Positions 19,917 through 34,692 of a stretch of DNA of 64,000 nucleotides are shown here, piece by piece (within the stretch, counting starts at the first letter, position 1; each line of letters begins with the position of its first letter). A model generated the notes under the pieces. The model was not told the origin of the DNA, did not search any database, and saw only the letters and a list, made by a program, of their open reading frames with translations. A program made the position numbers and the translations under genes. The DNA is taken from positions 1 to 64,000 of the forward strand of contig NZ_MBEI01000053.1 in NCBI RefSeq assembly GCF_001953985.1, written 5' to 3'. This DNA is from Mycobacterium colombiense (GTDB lineage: Bacteria; Actinomycetota; Actinomycetes; Mycobacteriales; Mycobacteriaceae).

Positions 19917-21848
19917 ATGATGCGCAGCCGGCCGGTGATCAGGCGGCCCGGCTGGCCGTTGTTTCCGTACACCACGATGGTGCGGGCCAGCCTGTGGATC
20001 AGCGTGGCGTTGGTCGCCATCCTGTTCGGCTGGGGGAGTTGGCAGCGGCGCTGGATCGCCGACGACGGGCTGATCGTGCTGCGCACCGTGCGCAATCTGC
20101 TCGCCGGCAACGGGCCGGTGTTCAACCAGGGTGAACGCGTGGAGGCCAACACCTCCACGGCCTGGACCTACCTGATGTACGTCGGCAGCTGGGTCGGCGG
20201 CCCGCTGCGCATGGAGTACGTGGCGCTCGCGCTGGCGCTGGTGCTCTCGGTGGTGGGAGTGGCGCTGCTGATGCTGGGCGCCGCGCGGCTGTACGCCCCG
20301 AGCCTGCGGGGCCGCAGGGCCATCATGTTGCCCGCCGGCGCGCTGGTGTACATCGCGTTGCCGCCGGCGCGGGACTTCGCCACCTCCGGGCTGGAAAGCG
20401 GTTTGGCGCTGGCCTACCTCGGGCTGCTGTGGTGGATGATGGTCTGCTGGGCGCAGCCGGTGCGCAACCGCACCGATAACAAGGTGTTCACCGGCCTGCT
20501 GGCGTTCGTCGCCGGGTTCAGCGTCCTTGTGCGGCCGGAACTGGCGCTCATGGGCGGGCTGGCGCTGATCATGATGCTGGTCGCGGCCCGGACCTGGCGC
20601 CGCCGGGCGCTGGTCGTGGTGGCCGGGGGTTTCCTGCCGGTCACCTACGAGATCTTCCGGATGGGCTACTACGGCCTGCTGGTGCCGGGCACCGCCCTGG
20701 CCAAGGACGCGGCCGGGGACAAGTGGTCCCAGGGCATGATCTACCTTTCGAACTTCAACGCGCCGTATGCGGTGTGGATCCCGCTGGTGCTCCTCGTGCC
20801 GCTGGGCGTGCTGCTGTTCGCCGCCCGCCGGCGGCCGTCGTTCCTCCGCCCCGCGCTGGCGCCGAACTACGGGCGGATGGCCCGCGCCGTGCACAGCCCG
20901 CCGGCGGTGGTGGCGTGGGTGCTGATCAGCGGCCTGTTGCAGGCCCTCTACTGGACCCGGCAAGGCGGCGACTTCATGCACGCGCGTGTGCTGCTGGCCC
21001 CACTGTTCTGCCTGCTGGCTCCGGTCGCCGTCATCCCGATCGCGATCCCCGACGGCCAGGATTATTCGCGGGAGACCGGTAACTGGGTCGCCGGCGCGGC
21101 CGGCGCGTTGTGGCTGGGGTTGGCCGGATGGGCGCTGTGGGCGGCGAATTCAGCGGGGATGGGCGACGACGCCACCCACGTCACCTACTCCGGGATCGTG
21201 GACGAGCGCCGCTTCTACTCCCAGGCCACCGGCAACGCGCATCCGCTGACCGCCGCGGACTACCTGGGCTATCCGCGGATGGCGGCCATCCTGACCGCCC
21301 TCAACAACACGCCCGAAGGCGCGCTGCTGCTGCCGTCGGGCAATTACATCCAGTGGGACCTGGTGCCCCAGGCCCAGCCGGCGCCGGGCGACAAGTCCCC
21401 GCAAAAGCCCCAGCATGCGGTGTTTTTCACCAATCTCGGCATGGTCGGCATGAACGTCGGGCTCGATGTCAGGGTGATCGATCAGATCGGTTTGGCGAAT
21501 CCGCTGGCGCAACACACCGAACGGCTCAAACACGGCCGCATCGGGCACGACAAGAACCTCTTTCCGGACTGGGTGATCGCCGACGGCCCGTGGGTGAAGC
21601 TCCCCCCGGGGATTCCGGGCTACCTGGACGCGCAGTGGGTCGCGGAGGCCGTCGCGGCGCTGCAATGCCCCGAGACGAAGGCGATGCTCAGCTCGGTGCG
21701 CGCGCCGATGACCCCGCACCGATTCGTGTCCAACCTGGTGAACTCCTTCCAGTTCACCGGGTACCGGATCGACCGGGTGCCGCGCTACGAACTGGCCCGG
21801 TGCGGGCTGCCGCTGCCCCCGCAGCTACCGCCCCCACCGCGCGAGTGA
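19917..21848 (+). CDS. aftB: Terminal beta-1,2-arabinofuranosyltransferase AftB
   Basis: GT-C membrane enzyme that adds the terminal beta-1,2-Araf residues to arabinan from decaprenyl-phosphoryl-arabinose. From the ATG at 19917 it has 643 residues; a TTG at 19875 (overlapping ubiA) and an ATG at 19977 (MVRASLWISVALVA, which fits the M. tuberculosis start best) are alternatives. The GT-C aspartate pair is in WIADDGLIVLRTVRN, followed by NQGERVEANTSTAWTYL. About ten membrane spans occupy the first two thirds and a soluble C-terminal domain ends in a proline-rich tail. Last gene of the glf operon. Confidence 0.93.
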   Translation: MMRSRPVIRRPGWPLFPYTTMVRASLWISVALVAILFGWGSWQRRWIADDGLIVLRTVRNLLAGNGPVFNQGERVEANTSTAWTYLMYVGSWVGGPLRMEYVALALALVLSVVGVALLMLGAARLYAPSLRGRRAIMLPAGALVYIALPPARDFATSGLESGLALAYLGLLWWMMVCWAQPVRNRTDNKVFTGLLAFVAGFSVLVRPELALMGGLALIMMLVAARTWRRRALVVVAGGFLPVTYEIFRMGYYGLLVPGTALAKDAAGDKWSQGMIYLSNFNAPYAVWIPLVLLVPLGVLLFAARRRPSFLRPALAPNYGRMARAVHSPPAVVAWVLISGLLQALYWTRQGGDFMHARVLLAPLFCLLAPVAVIPIAIPDGQDYSRETGNWVAGAAGALWLGLAGWALWAANSAGMGDDATHVTYSGIVDERRFYSQATGNAHPLTAADYLGYPRMAAILTALNNTPEGALLLPSGNYIQWDLVPQAQPAPGDKSPQKPQHAVFFTNLGMVGMNVGLDVRVIDQIGLANPLAQHTERLKHGRIGHDKNLFPDWVIADGPWVKLPPGIPGYLDAQWVAEAVAALQCPETKAMLSSVRAPMTPHRFVSNLVNSFQFTGYRIDRVPRYELARCGLPLPPQLPPPPRE

Positions 21849-23229
<1,381 letters not shown>

Positions 23230-23243
23230 ACACGCCAAGCAGT

Positions 23244-23287
23244 ACGACTAGCGGCGGGAATCCTTCGGGATTTCCGCCGCTAGTCGT
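23244..23287 (+). terminator. Intrinsic terminator with TTCG tetraloop after fbpA
   Basis: A 20-bp stem begins with ACGACTAGCGGCGG, closes on a C(TTCG)G tetraloop at 23263-23268, and returns with one G-U-type mismatch. It starts 14 bp after the fbpA stop. No long T-run follows (TTTGCGG), which is common for mycobacterial terminators. It separates fbpA from mpt51. Confidence 0.8.
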
Positions 23288-23381
23288 TTGCGGCGTGTGT
23301 GACTTGTTTCACTACCCGGCGCGCGGGGGAACTACGGCCCTGGCTAATGTGCTTTCAGCGACTACACGATGGAGGGTGGAC

Positions 23382-24293
23382 ATGACGGTCGTGCGGGGTA
23401 TGTCGGCGCTTTTCCGGGTGTTCTGCGTAGCCGTGCTGGCCGTCGGGTTGGCCTTCGCGCTGCAGACCGCCACAACCGTCGGCAAAGCCAGGGCGGCGGG
23501 CTACGAAAGCCTGATGGTTCCGTCCGCGGCGATGGGCCGCGACATTCCGGTGGCCTTCATGGCCGGTGGCCCGCACGCGGTCTACCTGCTCGACGCCTTC
23601 AACGCGGCCCCGGACGTGAGCAACTGGGTCACCGCCGGTAACGCGATGAACACGCTCGGCGGCAAGGGCATCTCGGTGGTGGCCCCGGCCGGCGGTGCGT
23701 GGAGCATGTACACCAACTGGGAGCAGGACGGCAGCAAGCAGTGGGACACCTTCCTGTCCAGCGAGCTGCCCGACTGGCTGGCCGCCAACAAGGGCCTCGC
23801 GCCCGGCGGTCACGCCGCCGTCGGTGCCTCGCAAGGTGGCTACGGCGCGATGGCGCTGGCCGCCTTCCACCCCGACCGGTTCGGCATGGCCGGTTCGCTG
23901 TCCGGCTTCCTCTACCCCTCGAGCACCAACTACAACGGCGCGATCCTGGCCGGCTTGCAGCAGTTCGGTGGCGTCGACGGGAACGGCATGTGGGGAGCCC
24001 CGCAGCTGGGCCGGTGGAAGTGGCACGACCCGTACGTGCACGCCTCGCTGCTGGCGCAGAACAACACCCGGGTGTGGGTGTGGAGCCCGACCAACATGGG
24101 CGGCGACGACGCCGCGATGATCGGCCAGGCCGGCGCGGCGATGGGCAGTTCGCGGGAGTTCTATCAGCAGTACCGCAGCAACGGTGGACACAACGGCCAC
24201 TTCGACTTCCCCGGCGGTGGTGGCAACGACTGGGGCTCGTGGTCGGGGCAGCTCGGCGCGATGTCGGGCGACATCGTCGGCGCCATCCGCTAG
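23382..24293 (+). CDS. fbpD: MPT51 / FbpD, Ag85-related secreted protein
   Basis: 303 residues from the ATG at 23382 (ribosome site GGAGGGTGGAC). Signal peptide with AFALQTATTVGKARA before mature AGYESLMVPS. The alpha/beta-hydrolase fold is shared with Ag85, but MPT51 is regarded as non-catalytic and as a fibronectin/carbohydrate-binding protein. Aligned to Ag85A, the catalytic Glu is replaced (GQAGAAMGSS) and the His becomes Asn (GGGNDWGSW). The nucleophile position is a serine here (AVGASQGGYG, Ser150), whereas the M. tuberculosis protein as I recall it reads GAAQGGYG. It is separated from fbpA by a terminator. Confidence 0.95.
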   Translation: MTVVRGMSALFRVFCVAVLAVGLAFALQTATTVGKARAAGYESLMVPSAAMGRDIPVAFMAGGPHAVYLLDAFNAAPDVSNWVTAGNAMNTLGGKGISVVAPAGGAWSMYTNWEQDGSKQWDTFLSSELPDWLAANKGLAPGGHAAVGASQGGYGAMALAAFHPDRFGMAGSLSGFLYPSSTNYNGAILAGLQQFGGVDGNGMWGAPQLGRWKWHDPYVHASLLAQNNTRVWVWSPTNMGGDDAAMIGQAGAAMGSSREFYQQYRSNGGHNGHFDFPGGGGNDWGSWSGQLGAMSGDIVGAIR

Positions 24294-24404
24294 CCAGTCG
24301 CTGCCCGGCTGGCCCACTCGGCCGAGCCGGTACCGTGTAGGGGGTGCAGCGGGGGTCGGGAGGACCGCGTAGCTGCGATCCACCGACTCTGCTGGCAGGA
24401 GAAC

Positions 24405-25415
24405 ATGGCTACAAGCGCGCGGCGTAAGCGCCAACGCACCCTCGCGTGGATCGCCGCTTTGTCGGTCGCGGCCGTCGTCTTCCTGGGCATCCTGGCCGCC
24501 GTGACCTTGCTGCGCGGCCACAACTCGGAGCCCAGCGCGGTGCCGCCCGGGGTCCTGCCCCCGACGTCGACGTCGACGCACCCGCACAAGCCGCGACCCG
24601 CTTCTCAGGACGCGTCGTGCCCGGACGTGTTTCTGGTCAACGTTCCCGGGACGTGGGAGTCCGCCCTGCAGGACGACCCCGCCAGCCCCGTGCAATTCCC
24701 CAACGCGCTGCTGCACAAGGCGACCGCGACCCTCACCGAGCAGTTCCCGTCGTCGCGGCTGCAGTCGTACACCACGCCGTACACCGCGCAGTTCCACAAT
24801 CCGCTCAGCGGCGACACGCAGATGTCCTACAACGCGAGCCGGGCCGAGGGCACCCGCGCGACGGTGCAGGCGATGACCGACATGAACACCAAGTGCCCGC
24901 TGACCAGTTACGTGCTGATGGGCTTCTCGCAGGGCGCGGTGATCATGGGCGACATCGCCAGCGATATCGGCAACGGCCGCGGACCCGTCGACGACGACCT
25001 GGTGCTGGGTGTGACGTTGATCGCGGACGGTCGTCGCCAGATGGGCGTCGGCAACGACATCGGACCCAACCCGCCGGGGCAGGGCGCCGAGGTGACGTTG
25101 CACGAGGTGCCCATCCTGTCCGGGATGGGTCTGACCATGACCGGCGCGCGCCCCGGCGGCTTCGGCGACCTCAACGGCAAGACCAACGAGATCTGCGCGC
25201 CGGGCGACCTGATCTGCGCCGCTCCGGAGGAGGCGTTCAGCATCGCCAACCTGCCGACCACGTTGAACACCTTGGCCGGCGGCGCCGGTCAGCCGGTCCA
25301 CGCGCTGTACGCCACGACGCAGTGCTGGAGCATCGACGGGGCACCCGCGACCGACTGGACGCTCAACTGGGCTCACGGTCTGATCGCAAATGCGCCACAA
25401 CCGAAACACGGATGA
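24405..25415 (+). CDS. Cutinase-like lipase/thioesterase Culp6 (Rv3802c-like)
   Basis: 336 residues. N-terminal membrane anchor ([20 protein letters not shown], about residues 12-32), a P/S/T-rich linker, then a cutinase-fold alpha/beta hydrolase domain. Ser175 is the nucleophile in [12 protein letters not shown]; the acidic residue is probably in [10 protein letters not shown] and the histidine in [13 protein letters not shown]. The Rv3802c protein has phospholipase A and thioesterase activity, is essential, and is inhibited by tetrahydrolipstatin. Its conserved place beside fadD32-pks13 has suggested a role in mycolate metabolism. Strong GGCAGGAGAAC precedes the ATG. Confidence 0.94.
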   Translation: MATSARRKRQRTLAWIAALSVAAVVFLGILAAVTLLRGHNSEPSAVPPGVLPPTSTSTHPHKPRPASQDASCPDVFLVNVPGTWESALQDDPASPVQFPNALLHKATATLTEQFPSSRLQSYTTPYTAQFHNPLSGDTQMSYNASRAEGTRATVQAMTDMNTKCPLTSYVLMGFSQGAVIMGDIASDIGNGRGPVDDDLVLGVTLIADGRRQMGVGNDIGPNPPGQGAEVTLHEVPILSGMGLTMTGARPGGFGDLNGKTNEICAPGDLICAAPEEAFSIANLPTTLNTLAGGAGQPVHALYATTQCWSIDGAPATDWTLNWAHGLIANAPQPKHG

Positions 25416-25740
25416 CCGGGGCGGTGGGACACAAGCGTTTGGAAGCGGTTGCCGATGACGATCAGCGGTACCTTGTGATTTGGTCTGCCGTAGGCAGCCC
25501 CGTAACATTAAGAGGAATTTAAGAGCTATCGGACCTTTGTCGCGCACCCGGTTCGGGGTCGATGCCGGCTGGGGCTGGCACATCACCGGCGTTCCCCAGC
25601 GGGTGCGGTGCGGGGTCCGGTGTGCGCGTAGACATGTAACCGTCGGCCGAGCCGGCTGCAAAACGAAGTTGTCGGCGGAGCCGACCTAGGAACAACGCGT
25701 CGGCCGAGCCGACCGAAAACAGGTGCGACAGGAGAGCGGC
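25416..25740 (+). promoter_or_regulatory. Intergenic leader upstream of fadD32 with three short dyads
   Basis: 325 bp without a gene. A relatively AT-rich patch (25470-25525, including GTAACATTAAGAGGAATTTAAG) is the likely promoter zone. Closer to the gene are three 15-bp elements of the form GTCGGC-NNN-GCCGAC at 25642-25656 (last arm GCCGGC, one mismatch), 25671-25685 and 25699-25713, spaced 29 and 28 bp. The A-rich stretches between them (AAAACGAAGTT, GAACAAC, GAAAACAGG) are similar in character. They could be operators on one helix face over about 2.7 turns, or three small leader hairpins. Confidence 0.55.
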
Positions 25741-27639
<1,899 letters not shown>

Positions 27640-27652
27640 ATCCCTGAGGACC

Positions 27653-30600
27653 ATGGCTGACACTGAGCACCCCGAAAACCACACCCCGGGCCCTGACGGG
27701 GAGGTGCCCGCCACACGGCCTGCCAAGGGGACCGACATGACCGTCCCCGAGATGCGCCAGTGGCTGCGCAACTGGGTGGGCCGCGCCGTCGGGAAATCGC
27801 CCGACGACATCGACGAGTCGGTGCCGATGGTCGAGCTGGGCCTGGCGTCGCGGGACGCCGTGGCGATGGCCGCCGACATCGAGGACATGACCGGTGTCAC
27901 CCTGTCCGTCGCGGTGGCCTTCCAGCATCCGACGATCGAATCGCTGGCCACCCGCATCATCGAGGGCGAGCCCGAGGTGGCCGACGACGAGCTCGACGGC
28001 GCCGACTGGACCCGCACCGGCCCGGCCGAGCGTGTCGACATCGCGATCGTGGGTCTGTCGACCCGGCTGCCCGGCGACATGAACTCCCCGGACGAAACCT
28101 GGGCGGCGCTGATGGAGGGCCGCGACGCCATCACCGATCTGCCCGAGGGGCGCTGGTCGGAGTTCCTCGAGGAGCCGCGCATCGCCCAGCGCGTGGGCAC
28201 CGCCCGCACCCGCGGCGGCTACCTGAAGGACATCAAGGGCTTCGACTCCGAGTTCTTCGCGGTCGCCAAGACCGAGGCCGACAATATCGACCCGCAGCAG
28301 CGGATGGCGCTGGAGCTCACCTGGGAGGCGCTCGAGCACGCGCGGATTCCGGCGTCGAGCCTGCGCGGCGAGGCCGTCGGCGTGTACGTCGGCTTCTCCA
28401 ACAACGACTACCAATTCCTGGCGGTGTCCGACCCCACCGTCGCGCACCCCTATGCGATCACCGGAACGGCCAGCTCGATCATCGCCAACCGGGTGTCCTA
28501 CTTCTACGACTTCCGCGGCCCGTCGGTGGCGCTGGACACCGCCTGCTCGAGCTCGCTGGTGGCGACGCATCAGGCGGTGCAGGCGCTGCGCAACGGTGAA
28601 TGCGACGTCGCGGTCGCCGGTGGCGTCAACGCGCTGCTCACGCCGCTGGTGACGCTCGGTTTCGACGAGATCGGCGCCGTGCTGGCCCCCGACGGCCGGA
28701 TCAAGTCGTTCTCGTCGGACGCCGACGGCTACACCCGTTCCGAGGGCGGCGGCATGTTCGTGCTCAAGCGGGTCGACGACGCCCGCCGCGACGGCGACCA
28801 GATCCTGGCCGTCATCGCCGGCAGCGCGGTCAACCACGACGGCCGGTCCAACGGCTTGATCGCCCCCAACCAGGACGCCCAGGCCGAGGTGCTGCGCCGG
28901 GCCTACAAGGACGCGGGCATCGACCCGCGCACCGTCGACTACATCGAGGCGCACGGCACCGGCACCGTCCTGGGTGACCCGATCGAGGCCGAGGCGCTGG
29001 GCCGCATCGTCGGGCGGGGCCGCCCCGCCGACCGTCCGGCGCTGCTGGGTGCGGTGAAAACCAATGTGGGACACCTGGAGTCGGCCGCGGGCGCGGCGAG
29101 CCTGGCCAAGGTGGTGCTGGCGCTGCAGCACGACAAGCTGCCGCCGTCGATCAACTTCGCCGGCCCCAGCCCGTACATCGACTTCGACGGCATGCGCCTG
29201 AAAGTCATTGACAATGCCAGTGATTGGCCGCGCTACGGCGGCTACGCGCTGGCCGGGGTGTCCAGCTTCGGCTTCGGTGGCGCCAACGCGCACCTGGTGG
29301 TGCGCGAGGTGCTGCCCCGCGACGTCATCGAGCGCGAGGCCGAGCCGCAGGCTCAAGTCATTGCACCGGCGGATGCGGGCGAGGAACCGGCCGAGGCGCC
29401 CACGCTGGAGAGCCACTCGCTTCGGTTCGACGACTTCGGCAATATCATCCCCGACGCGTCGGAGGCCGAGGAGCCGGAGTACGAGCTTCCGGGCGTGACC
29501 GACGAGGCACTGCGCCTCAAAGAGATCGCGCTGGAAGAGCTTGCCGCACAAGAGGAGTCGGAGCCGACCAGGACGCTGATCCCGCTCGCGGTGTCCGCTT
29601 TCCTGACCTCGCGCAAGAAGTCCGCGGCCGCCGAGCTCGCGGACTGGATGGAAAGCCCGGAGGGGCAGGCGTCGTCGCTGGAATCCATCGGCCGGGCGCT
29701 GTCGCGGCGCAACCACGGCCGCTCGCGTGCGGTGGTGCTGGCCCACGACCACGAGGAGGCCATCAAGGGCCTGCGTGCGATCGCCGAGGGCAAGCAGCGG
29801 CCCAACGTGTTCAGCACCGACGGGCCGGTGACCAGCGGCCCGGTGTGGGCGATGGCCGGTTTCGGTGCGCAGCACCGCAAGATGGGCAAGAGCCTGTACC
29901 TGCGCAACGAGGTCTTCGCCGAGTGGATCGAGAAGGTCGACGCGCTGATCCAGGACGAGCGCGGCTACTCGGTGCTCGAGATGATCCTCGACGACTCGGT
30001 CGACTACGGGATCGAAACCAGCAACGTCGTCATCTTCGCGATCCAGATCGCGCTGGGCGAGCTGCTCAAGCACCACGGCGCCAAACCCGCTGCGGTGGTT
30101 GGGCAATCGCTCGGTGAGCCCGCGTCGGCGTACTTCGCCGGCGGCCTGTCGCTGGCGGACGCGGCCCGCGTGATCGCGTCGCGCTCGCACCTGATGGGTG
30201 AGGGCGAGTCGATGCTGTTCGGCGAGTACATCCGGTTCATGGCGCTCGTCGAGTACTCCGCCGACGAGCTCAAGACGGTGTTCGGCGACTTCCCCGGCCT
30301 GGAGGTGTGCGTCTACGCCGCGCCCAGCCAGACCGTGATCGGGGGCCCGCCGGACCAGATCGACGCGATCGTCGCCCGCGCGGAGGCCGAGGGTCGCTTC
30401 GCCCGCAAGCTGCAGACCAAGGGCGCGGGCCACACGTCGCAGATGGACCCGCTGCTCGGTGAGTTCTCCGCCGAGCTGCAGGGGATCCACCCGCTGAGCC
30501 CGACGGTCGGGATCTTCTCGACGGTGCACGAAGGCACCTACATCAAGCCCGGCGGCGAGCCGGTGCACGATGTCGACTACTGGGTCAAGGGCATGCGGCA

Positions 30601-33019
30601 CTCGGTGTACTTCACCCACGGGGTGCGCAACGCCGTCGACAGCGGCCACACCACCTTCCTGGAGCTCGCACCCAACCCGGTGGCGCTGATGCAGATCGGC
30701 CTGACCACCGCGGCCGCGGGTCTGCATGACGCCCAACTGATTCCGACGCTGGCCCGCAAGCAGGACGACGTCGAGTCGATGATCTCGGCGATGGCCCAGC
30801 TCTACGTCCACGGTCACGACCTGGACATCCGCACGCTGTTCAGCCGTGCGCAGGGGCCCGAGGATTACGCGAACATCCCGCCGACCCGGTTCAAGCGCAA
30901 AGAGCACTGGCTGGACGTGCACTTCTCCGGCGACGGCTCGGTGATCATGCCGGGGACCCACGTCGCGTTGCCGGACGGCCGCCACGTCTGGGAGTACGCG
31001 CCGCGCAACGGCGAGACCGATCTGGCCGCGCTGGTGAAATCCGCTGCGACGCAGGTTCTTTCGGATGCCCAGTTGGTGGCCTCCGAGCAGCGCGCGGTGC
31101 CCGGCGCGGGCGCCAGGCTGGTGACGACGATGACCCGGCACCCCGGTGGCGCCGCGGTGCAGGTGCACGCCCGCATCGACGAGTCCTTCACGCTGGTCTA
31201 CGACGCGCTGGTGTCGCGGGCCGGTCAGAGCGTGGCCGCGTTGCCCACCGCGGTGGGCGCCGGTGCGGCCATCGCCGCCCCGACCACGACCGCCGCGGTC
31301 GAGGCGCCCGCCGCGCCAACCGAGGAGACCGACGCCGAGACGCTGTCGGACAGCCTGACCAACCGCTACCTGCCGTCCACCGTGGGCCGCTGGACACCGG
31401 ATTCCGGCGAGACCATCGGCGAGCGGCTGGGCCTGATCGTCTCGGCGGCCATGGGTTACGAGCCCGAGGACCTGCCGTGGGAGGTGCCGCTGATCGAGCT
31501 CGGCCTGGACTCGTTGATGGCGGTGCGGATCAAGAACCGCGTCGAATACGACTTCGACCTGCCGCCAATCCAATTGACGGCCGTGCGCGACGCCAACCTC
31601 TACGCCGTCGAGAAGCTGATCGAGTACGCGATCGAGCACCGCGACGAGGTCGAGCAGCTGCACGAGCACCAGAAGACGCTGACGCCCGAGGAGATCGCCA
31701 AAGAGCAGGCGCAGTTGCTCAGCGGGGCAACGCCGGCGTCGGCCGCCGCACCCGCGCCGGACCCGCAGGCCGAGCCCGAGACTCAGCCGGCGCCGCCGTC
31801 TTCGGACGAGACCATCCCGCCGCCGCCGACGGATCCGTCCGGCCCGAAGGGCGCGGCGACCAACGGCGCGAAGCCGGATCTCGCGGGGGCGCTCAGCCAG
31901 GAGGCGGTGTCCAAGGCGCTGAATTCCGATGTGCCGCCGCGTGATGCGGCCGAGCGGGTCACCTTCGCCACCTGGGCGATCGTCACGGGCAAGTCGCCGG
32001 GCGGCATCTTCAACCCGCTGCCCAAGCTCGACGGGGACACCGCGGCCAAGATGGCGCAGCGGCTCTCCGAGCGCGCCGAGGGCGCCATCACCGCCGAGGA
32101 CGTCCTGACGTCGGACACCATCGAGGCGCTGGCCGAGAAGGTCCGCCAGTACCTGGAGGCCGGGCAGATCGACGGCTTCGTCCGCACCCTGCGGGCGCGC
32201 CCCGAGGGCAGCTCGAAACCCGCGGTGTTCGTGTTCCATCCCGCCGGCGGTTCGACCGTGGTCTACGAGCCGCTGCTGAACCGGTTGCCCGCGGACACCC
32301 CGATGTACGGGTTCGAGCGCGTGGAGGGCACCGTCCAGGAACGCGCCGCCCAGTACGTGCCGAAGCTGTTGGAGATGAACGCGGGCAAGCCCTTCATCCT
32401 GGCCGGGTGGTCGCTCGGCGGCGCGCTGGCCTACGCCTGCGCGATCGGTCTGAAGCGCGCGGGCGAAGACGTGCGCTTCGTCGGGATGATCGACACCGTG
32501 CGCGCCGGCGAGGAGATCCCGCAGACGCAGGAGGAGACCCGCAAGCGCTGGGACCGGTACGCGAAGTTCGCCGAGCGCACCTTCAACGTCGAGATTCCCG
32601 CGATCCCCTACGAGCAGCTCGAAGAGCTCGACGACGAGGGCCAGGTGAAGTTCGTGCTGGACATCGTCCAGCAGAGCGGCGTGCAGATCCCGGGCGGCAT
32701 CGTCGAGCACCAGCGGACGTCCTACCTGGACAACCGGGCGCTCGAGACCGTTCAGATCGAGCCGTACGACGGCCACGTGACCCTGTACATGGCCGATCGC
32801 TACCACGACGACGTCATCGAGTTCGAGCCGCGATATGCGGTCCGCAAGCCCGACGGCGGCTGGGGCGAGTACGTGGCCGATCTGGAGGTGGTGCCGATCG
32901 GTGGCGAGCACATCCAGGCCATCGACGAACCGATCATCGGCAAGGTCGGTGCTCACCTTTCCGACGTGCTGAATAAGGTGGAGGCCGAAACCAGTCAGAC
33001 GAGTGAGGTAGGCAAGTAG
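27653..33019 (+). CDS. pks13: Polyketide synthase Pks13, mycolic acid condensase
   Basis: Performs the final Claisen condensation of meromycolate and carboxylated C24-26 acid to the mycolate beta-ketoester, and passes it to trehalose. 1788 residues from the ATG at 27653 (GAGGACC before it). Domains in order: N-ACP (Ser66 in [11 protein letters not shown]), KS (Cys298 in DTACSSSL, His in EAHGTGT and NVGHLES), AT (Ser819 in [12 protein letters not shown]), C-ACP (Ser1287 in [10 protein letters not shown]), thioesterase (Ser1587 in [12 protein letters not shown]). The linker between C-ACP and the last domains is longer and A/P-rich compared with the 1733-residue M. tuberculosis protein. Adjacent fadD32 and accD4 supply its two substrates. 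Confidence 0.98.
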   Translation: MADTEHPENHTPGPDGEVPATRPAKGTDMTVPEMRQWLRNWVGRAVGKSPDDIDESVPMVELGLASRDAVAMAADIEDMTGVTLSVAVAFQHPTIESLATRIIEGEPEVADDELDGADWTRTGPAERVDIAIVGLSTRLPGDMNSPDETWAALMEGRDAITDLPEGRWSEFLEEPRIAQRVGTARTRGGYLKDIKGFDSEFFAVAKTEADNIDPQQRMALELTWEALEHARIPASSLRGEAVGVYVGFSNNDYQFLAVSDPTVAHPYAITGTASSIIANRVSYFYDFRGPSVALDTACSSSLVATHQAVQALRNGECDVAVAGGVNALLTPLVTLGFDEIGAVLAPDGRIKSFSSDADGYTRSEGGGMFVLKRVDDARRDGDQILAVIAGSAVNHDGRSNGLIAPNQDAQAEVLRRAYKDAGIDPRTVDYIEAHGTGTVLGDPIEAEALGRIVGRGRPADRPALLGAVKTNVGHLESAAGAASLAKVVLALQHDKLPPSINFAGPSPYIDFDGMRLKVIDNASDWPRYGGYALAGVSSFGFGGANAHLVVREVLPRDVIEREAEPQAQVIAPADAGEEPAEAPTLESHSLRFDDFGNIIPDASEAEEPEYELPGVTDEALRLKEIALEELAAQEESEPTRTLIPLAVSAFLTSRKKSAAAELADWMESPEGQASSLESIGRALSRRNHGRSRAVVLAHDHEEAIKGLRAIAEGKQRPNVFSTDGPVTSGPVWAMAGFGAQHRKMGKSLYLRNEVFAEWIEKVDALIQDERGYSVLEMILDDSVDYGIETSNVVIFAIQIALGELLKHHGAKPAAVVGQSLGEPASAYFAGGLSLADAARVIASRSHLMGEGESMLFGEYIRFMALVEYSADELKTVFGDFPGLEVCVYAAPSQTVIGGPPDQIDAIVARAEAEGRFARKLQTKGAGHTSQMDPLLGEFSAELQGIHPLSPTVGIFSTVHEGTYIKPGGEPVHDVDYWVKGMRHSVYFTHGVRNAVDSGHTTFLELAPNPVALMQIGLTTAAAGLHDAQLIPTLARKQDDVESMISAMAQLYVHGHDLDIRTLFSRAQGPEDYANIPPTRFKRKEHWLDVHFSGDGSVIMPGTHVALPDGRHVWEYAPRNGETDLAALVKSAATQVLSDAQLVASEQRAVPGAGARLVTTMTRHPGGAAVQVHARIDESFTLVYDALVSRAGQSVAALPTAVGAGAAIAAPTTTAAVEAPAAPTEETDAETLSDSLTNRYLPSTVGRWTPDSGETIGERLGLIVSAAMGYEPEDLPWEVPLIELGLDSLMAVRIKNRVEYDFDLPPIQLTAVRDANLYAVEKLIEYAIEHRDEVEQLHEHQKTLTPEEIAKEQAQLLSGATPASAAAPAPDPQAEPETQPAPPSSDETIPPPPTDPSGPKGAATNGAKPDLAGALSQEAVSKALNSDVPPRDAAERVTFATWAIVTGKSPGGIFNPLPKLDGDTAAKMAQRLSERAEGAITAEDVLTSDTIEALAEKVRQYLEAGQIDGFVRTLRARPEGSSKPAVFVFHPAGGSTVVYEPLLNRLPADTPMYGFERVEGTVQERAAQYVPKLLEMNAGKPFILAGWSLGGALAYACAIGLKRAGEDVRFVGMIDTVRAGEEIPQTQEETRKRWDRYAKFAERTFNVEIPAIPYEQLEELDDEGQVKFVLDIVQQSGVQIPGGIVEHQRTSYLDNRALETVQIEPYDGHVTLYMADRYHDDVIEFEPRYAVRKPDGGWGEYVADLEVVPIGGEHIQAIDEPIIGKVGAHLSDVLNKVEAETSQTSEVGK

Positions 33020-34593
33020 TGACGGAGATGGCGCCCGCCCCCATCCAGCACACCACCGCCGAGAAGCTGGCCGAGCTCCGAGCTCGCCTGGAACTGGCCA
33101 AGGAGCCCGGCGGTGAGAAAGCCGCCGCCAAGCGCGACAAGAAGGGCATCCCGAGCGCCCGCGCGCGGGTGCACGCTCTGGTCGACCCGGGCACCTTCCT
33201 GGAAGTCGGGGCGCTTGCCAAAACGCCGAACGACCCGAACGCGCTCTACGGTGACGGCTGCATTACCGGCCACGCCATGATCGACGGCCGTCCGGTCGGG
33301 GTGTTCTCCCACGATCAGACGGTGTTCCAGGGCACGGTCGGCGAGATGTTCGGCCGCAAGGTCGCCCGTCTGATGGAGTGGTGCGCGATGGTCGGCTGCC
33401 CGATCATCGGCATCCAGGACTCGGGTGGCGCCCGCATCCAGGACGCGGTCACCTCGCTGGCGTGGTACGCCGAGCTGGGCCGCCGCCACGAGGCGCTGTC
33501 CGGGCTGGTGCCGCAGATCTCCCTGATCTTCGGCAAATGCGCTGGGGGAGCGGTGTATTCGCCGATCCAGGACGACCTGCTGGTCTCGGTGCGCGACCAG
33601 GGCTACTTCTTCGTCACCGGCCCCGACGTGATCCGGGAAGTCACCGGCGAAGACGTCACCCTCGACGAGCTCGGTGGCTCGGACGCGCAGGCCCGCTACG
33701 GCAACATCCACCAGGTGGTGAACTCCGAGGCCGAGGCGTTCCAGTACGTGCGCGACTTCCTGTCGTTCCTGCCGTCGAGCGCCGTCAGCGAGCCGCCGAT
33801 CGTCAACCCGGGCCTGGAGCCGGAGACGACCCCGACCGATCTGGAGCTCGACACGATCGTGCCGGACTCGGACAACATGGCCTACGACATGCACGAGATC
33901 CTGTTGCGGATCTTCGACGACGGCGACTTCCTCGAGGTCGCCGCGCAGCACGGGCCGGCCATCATCACCGGGTACGCCCGCGTCGACGGACGCCCGGTGG
34001 GCGTGATCGCCAACCAGCCCATGCACCTGTCGGGGTCGATCGACAACGAGGCCTCCGACAAGGCGGCGCGATTCATCCGGTTCTGCGACGCGTTCAACAT
34101 CCCGCTGGTCTTCGTGGTGGATACGCCGGGCTTCCTGCCGGGCGCCGAGCAGGAGAAGAACGGCATCATCAAGCGCGGCGGCCGGTTCCTGTACTCGGTC
34201 GTCGAGGCCGACGTGCCGAAGGTGACCATCACGGTCCGCAAGTCCTACGGCGGCGCCTACGCCGTGATGGGGTCCAGGCAGCTGACCGCCGACTTCAACT
34301 TCGCCTGGCCGACCGCGCGCATCGCGGTGATCGCCGCCGAGGGGGCCGCGCAGCTGTTGATGAAGCGGTTCCCCGACCCCACTACGCCCGAGGCGCAGCA
34401 GATCAAGAAGGACTTCATCGAGGGCTACAACCTCAACATGGCCATCCCGTGGACCGCCGCCGAGCGCGGCTTCATCGACGCGGTTATCGACCCGCACGAG
34501 ACCAGGCTGCTGCTGCGCAAGTCGATGAAGCTGCTGCGGGAGAAGCAACTGTGGTTCCGCACGGCGCGTAAGCACGGGCTCATCCCGATCTAG
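33019..34593 (+). CDS. accD4: Acyl-CoA carboxylase carboxyltransferase beta subunit AccD4
   Basis: Carboxyltransferase subunit that, with AccA3, AccD5 and AccE5, carboxylates the C24-C26 acyl-CoA used by Pks13. 524 residues from a GTG that shares one base with the pks13 stop (TAGTG), so expression is coupled. Crotonase-fold N and C halves: oxyanion segments [13 protein letters not shown] in the N-half and [15 protein letters not shown] in the C-half; biotin/acyl-pocket segments [14 protein letters not shown] and [14 protein letters not shown]. The sequence is highly conserved with the M. tuberculosis protein. No convincing terminator follows before the ECF sigma gene converges at 34693. Confidence 0.97.
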   Translation: MTEMAPAPIQHTTAEKLAELRARLELAKEPGGEKAAAKRDKKGIPSARARVHALVDPGTFLEVGALAKTPNDPNALYGDGCITGHAMIDGRPVGVFSHDQTVFQGTVGEMFGRKVARLMEWCAMVGCPIIGIQDSGGARIQDAVTSLAWYAELGRRHEALSGLVPQISLIFGKCAGGAVYSPIQDDLLVSVRDQGYFFVTGPDVIREVTGEDVTLDELGGSDAQARYGNIHQVVNSEAEAFQYVRDFLSFLPSSAVSEPPIVNPGLEPETTPTDLELDTIVPDSDNMAYDMHEILLRIFDDGDFLEVAAQHGPAIITGYARVDGRPVGVIANQPMHLSGSIDNEASDKAARFIRFCDAFNIPLVFVVDTPGFLPGAEQEKNGIIKRGGRFLYSVVEADVPKVTITVRKSYGGAYAVMGSRQLTADFNFAWPTARIAVIAAEGAAQLLMKRFPDPTTPEAQQIKKDFIEGYNLNMAIPWTAAERGFIDAVIDPHETRLLLRKSMKLLREKQLWFRTARKHGLIPI

Positions 34594-34692
34594 AGATTGG
34601 CGGCGGCTGTCCGGGCAATAGGCGACTTCGAAAAGTGCTAGCGCATCCGCTATCACGTTTCCCGAAGCATCTTCGATGCCGATACTCGACGA

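Noticed and set aside
34660..34685. Small inverted repeat GCATC-TTC-GATGC after accD4 as a terminator
   Set aside because: Five-bp stem with no U-tract; too weak to call.
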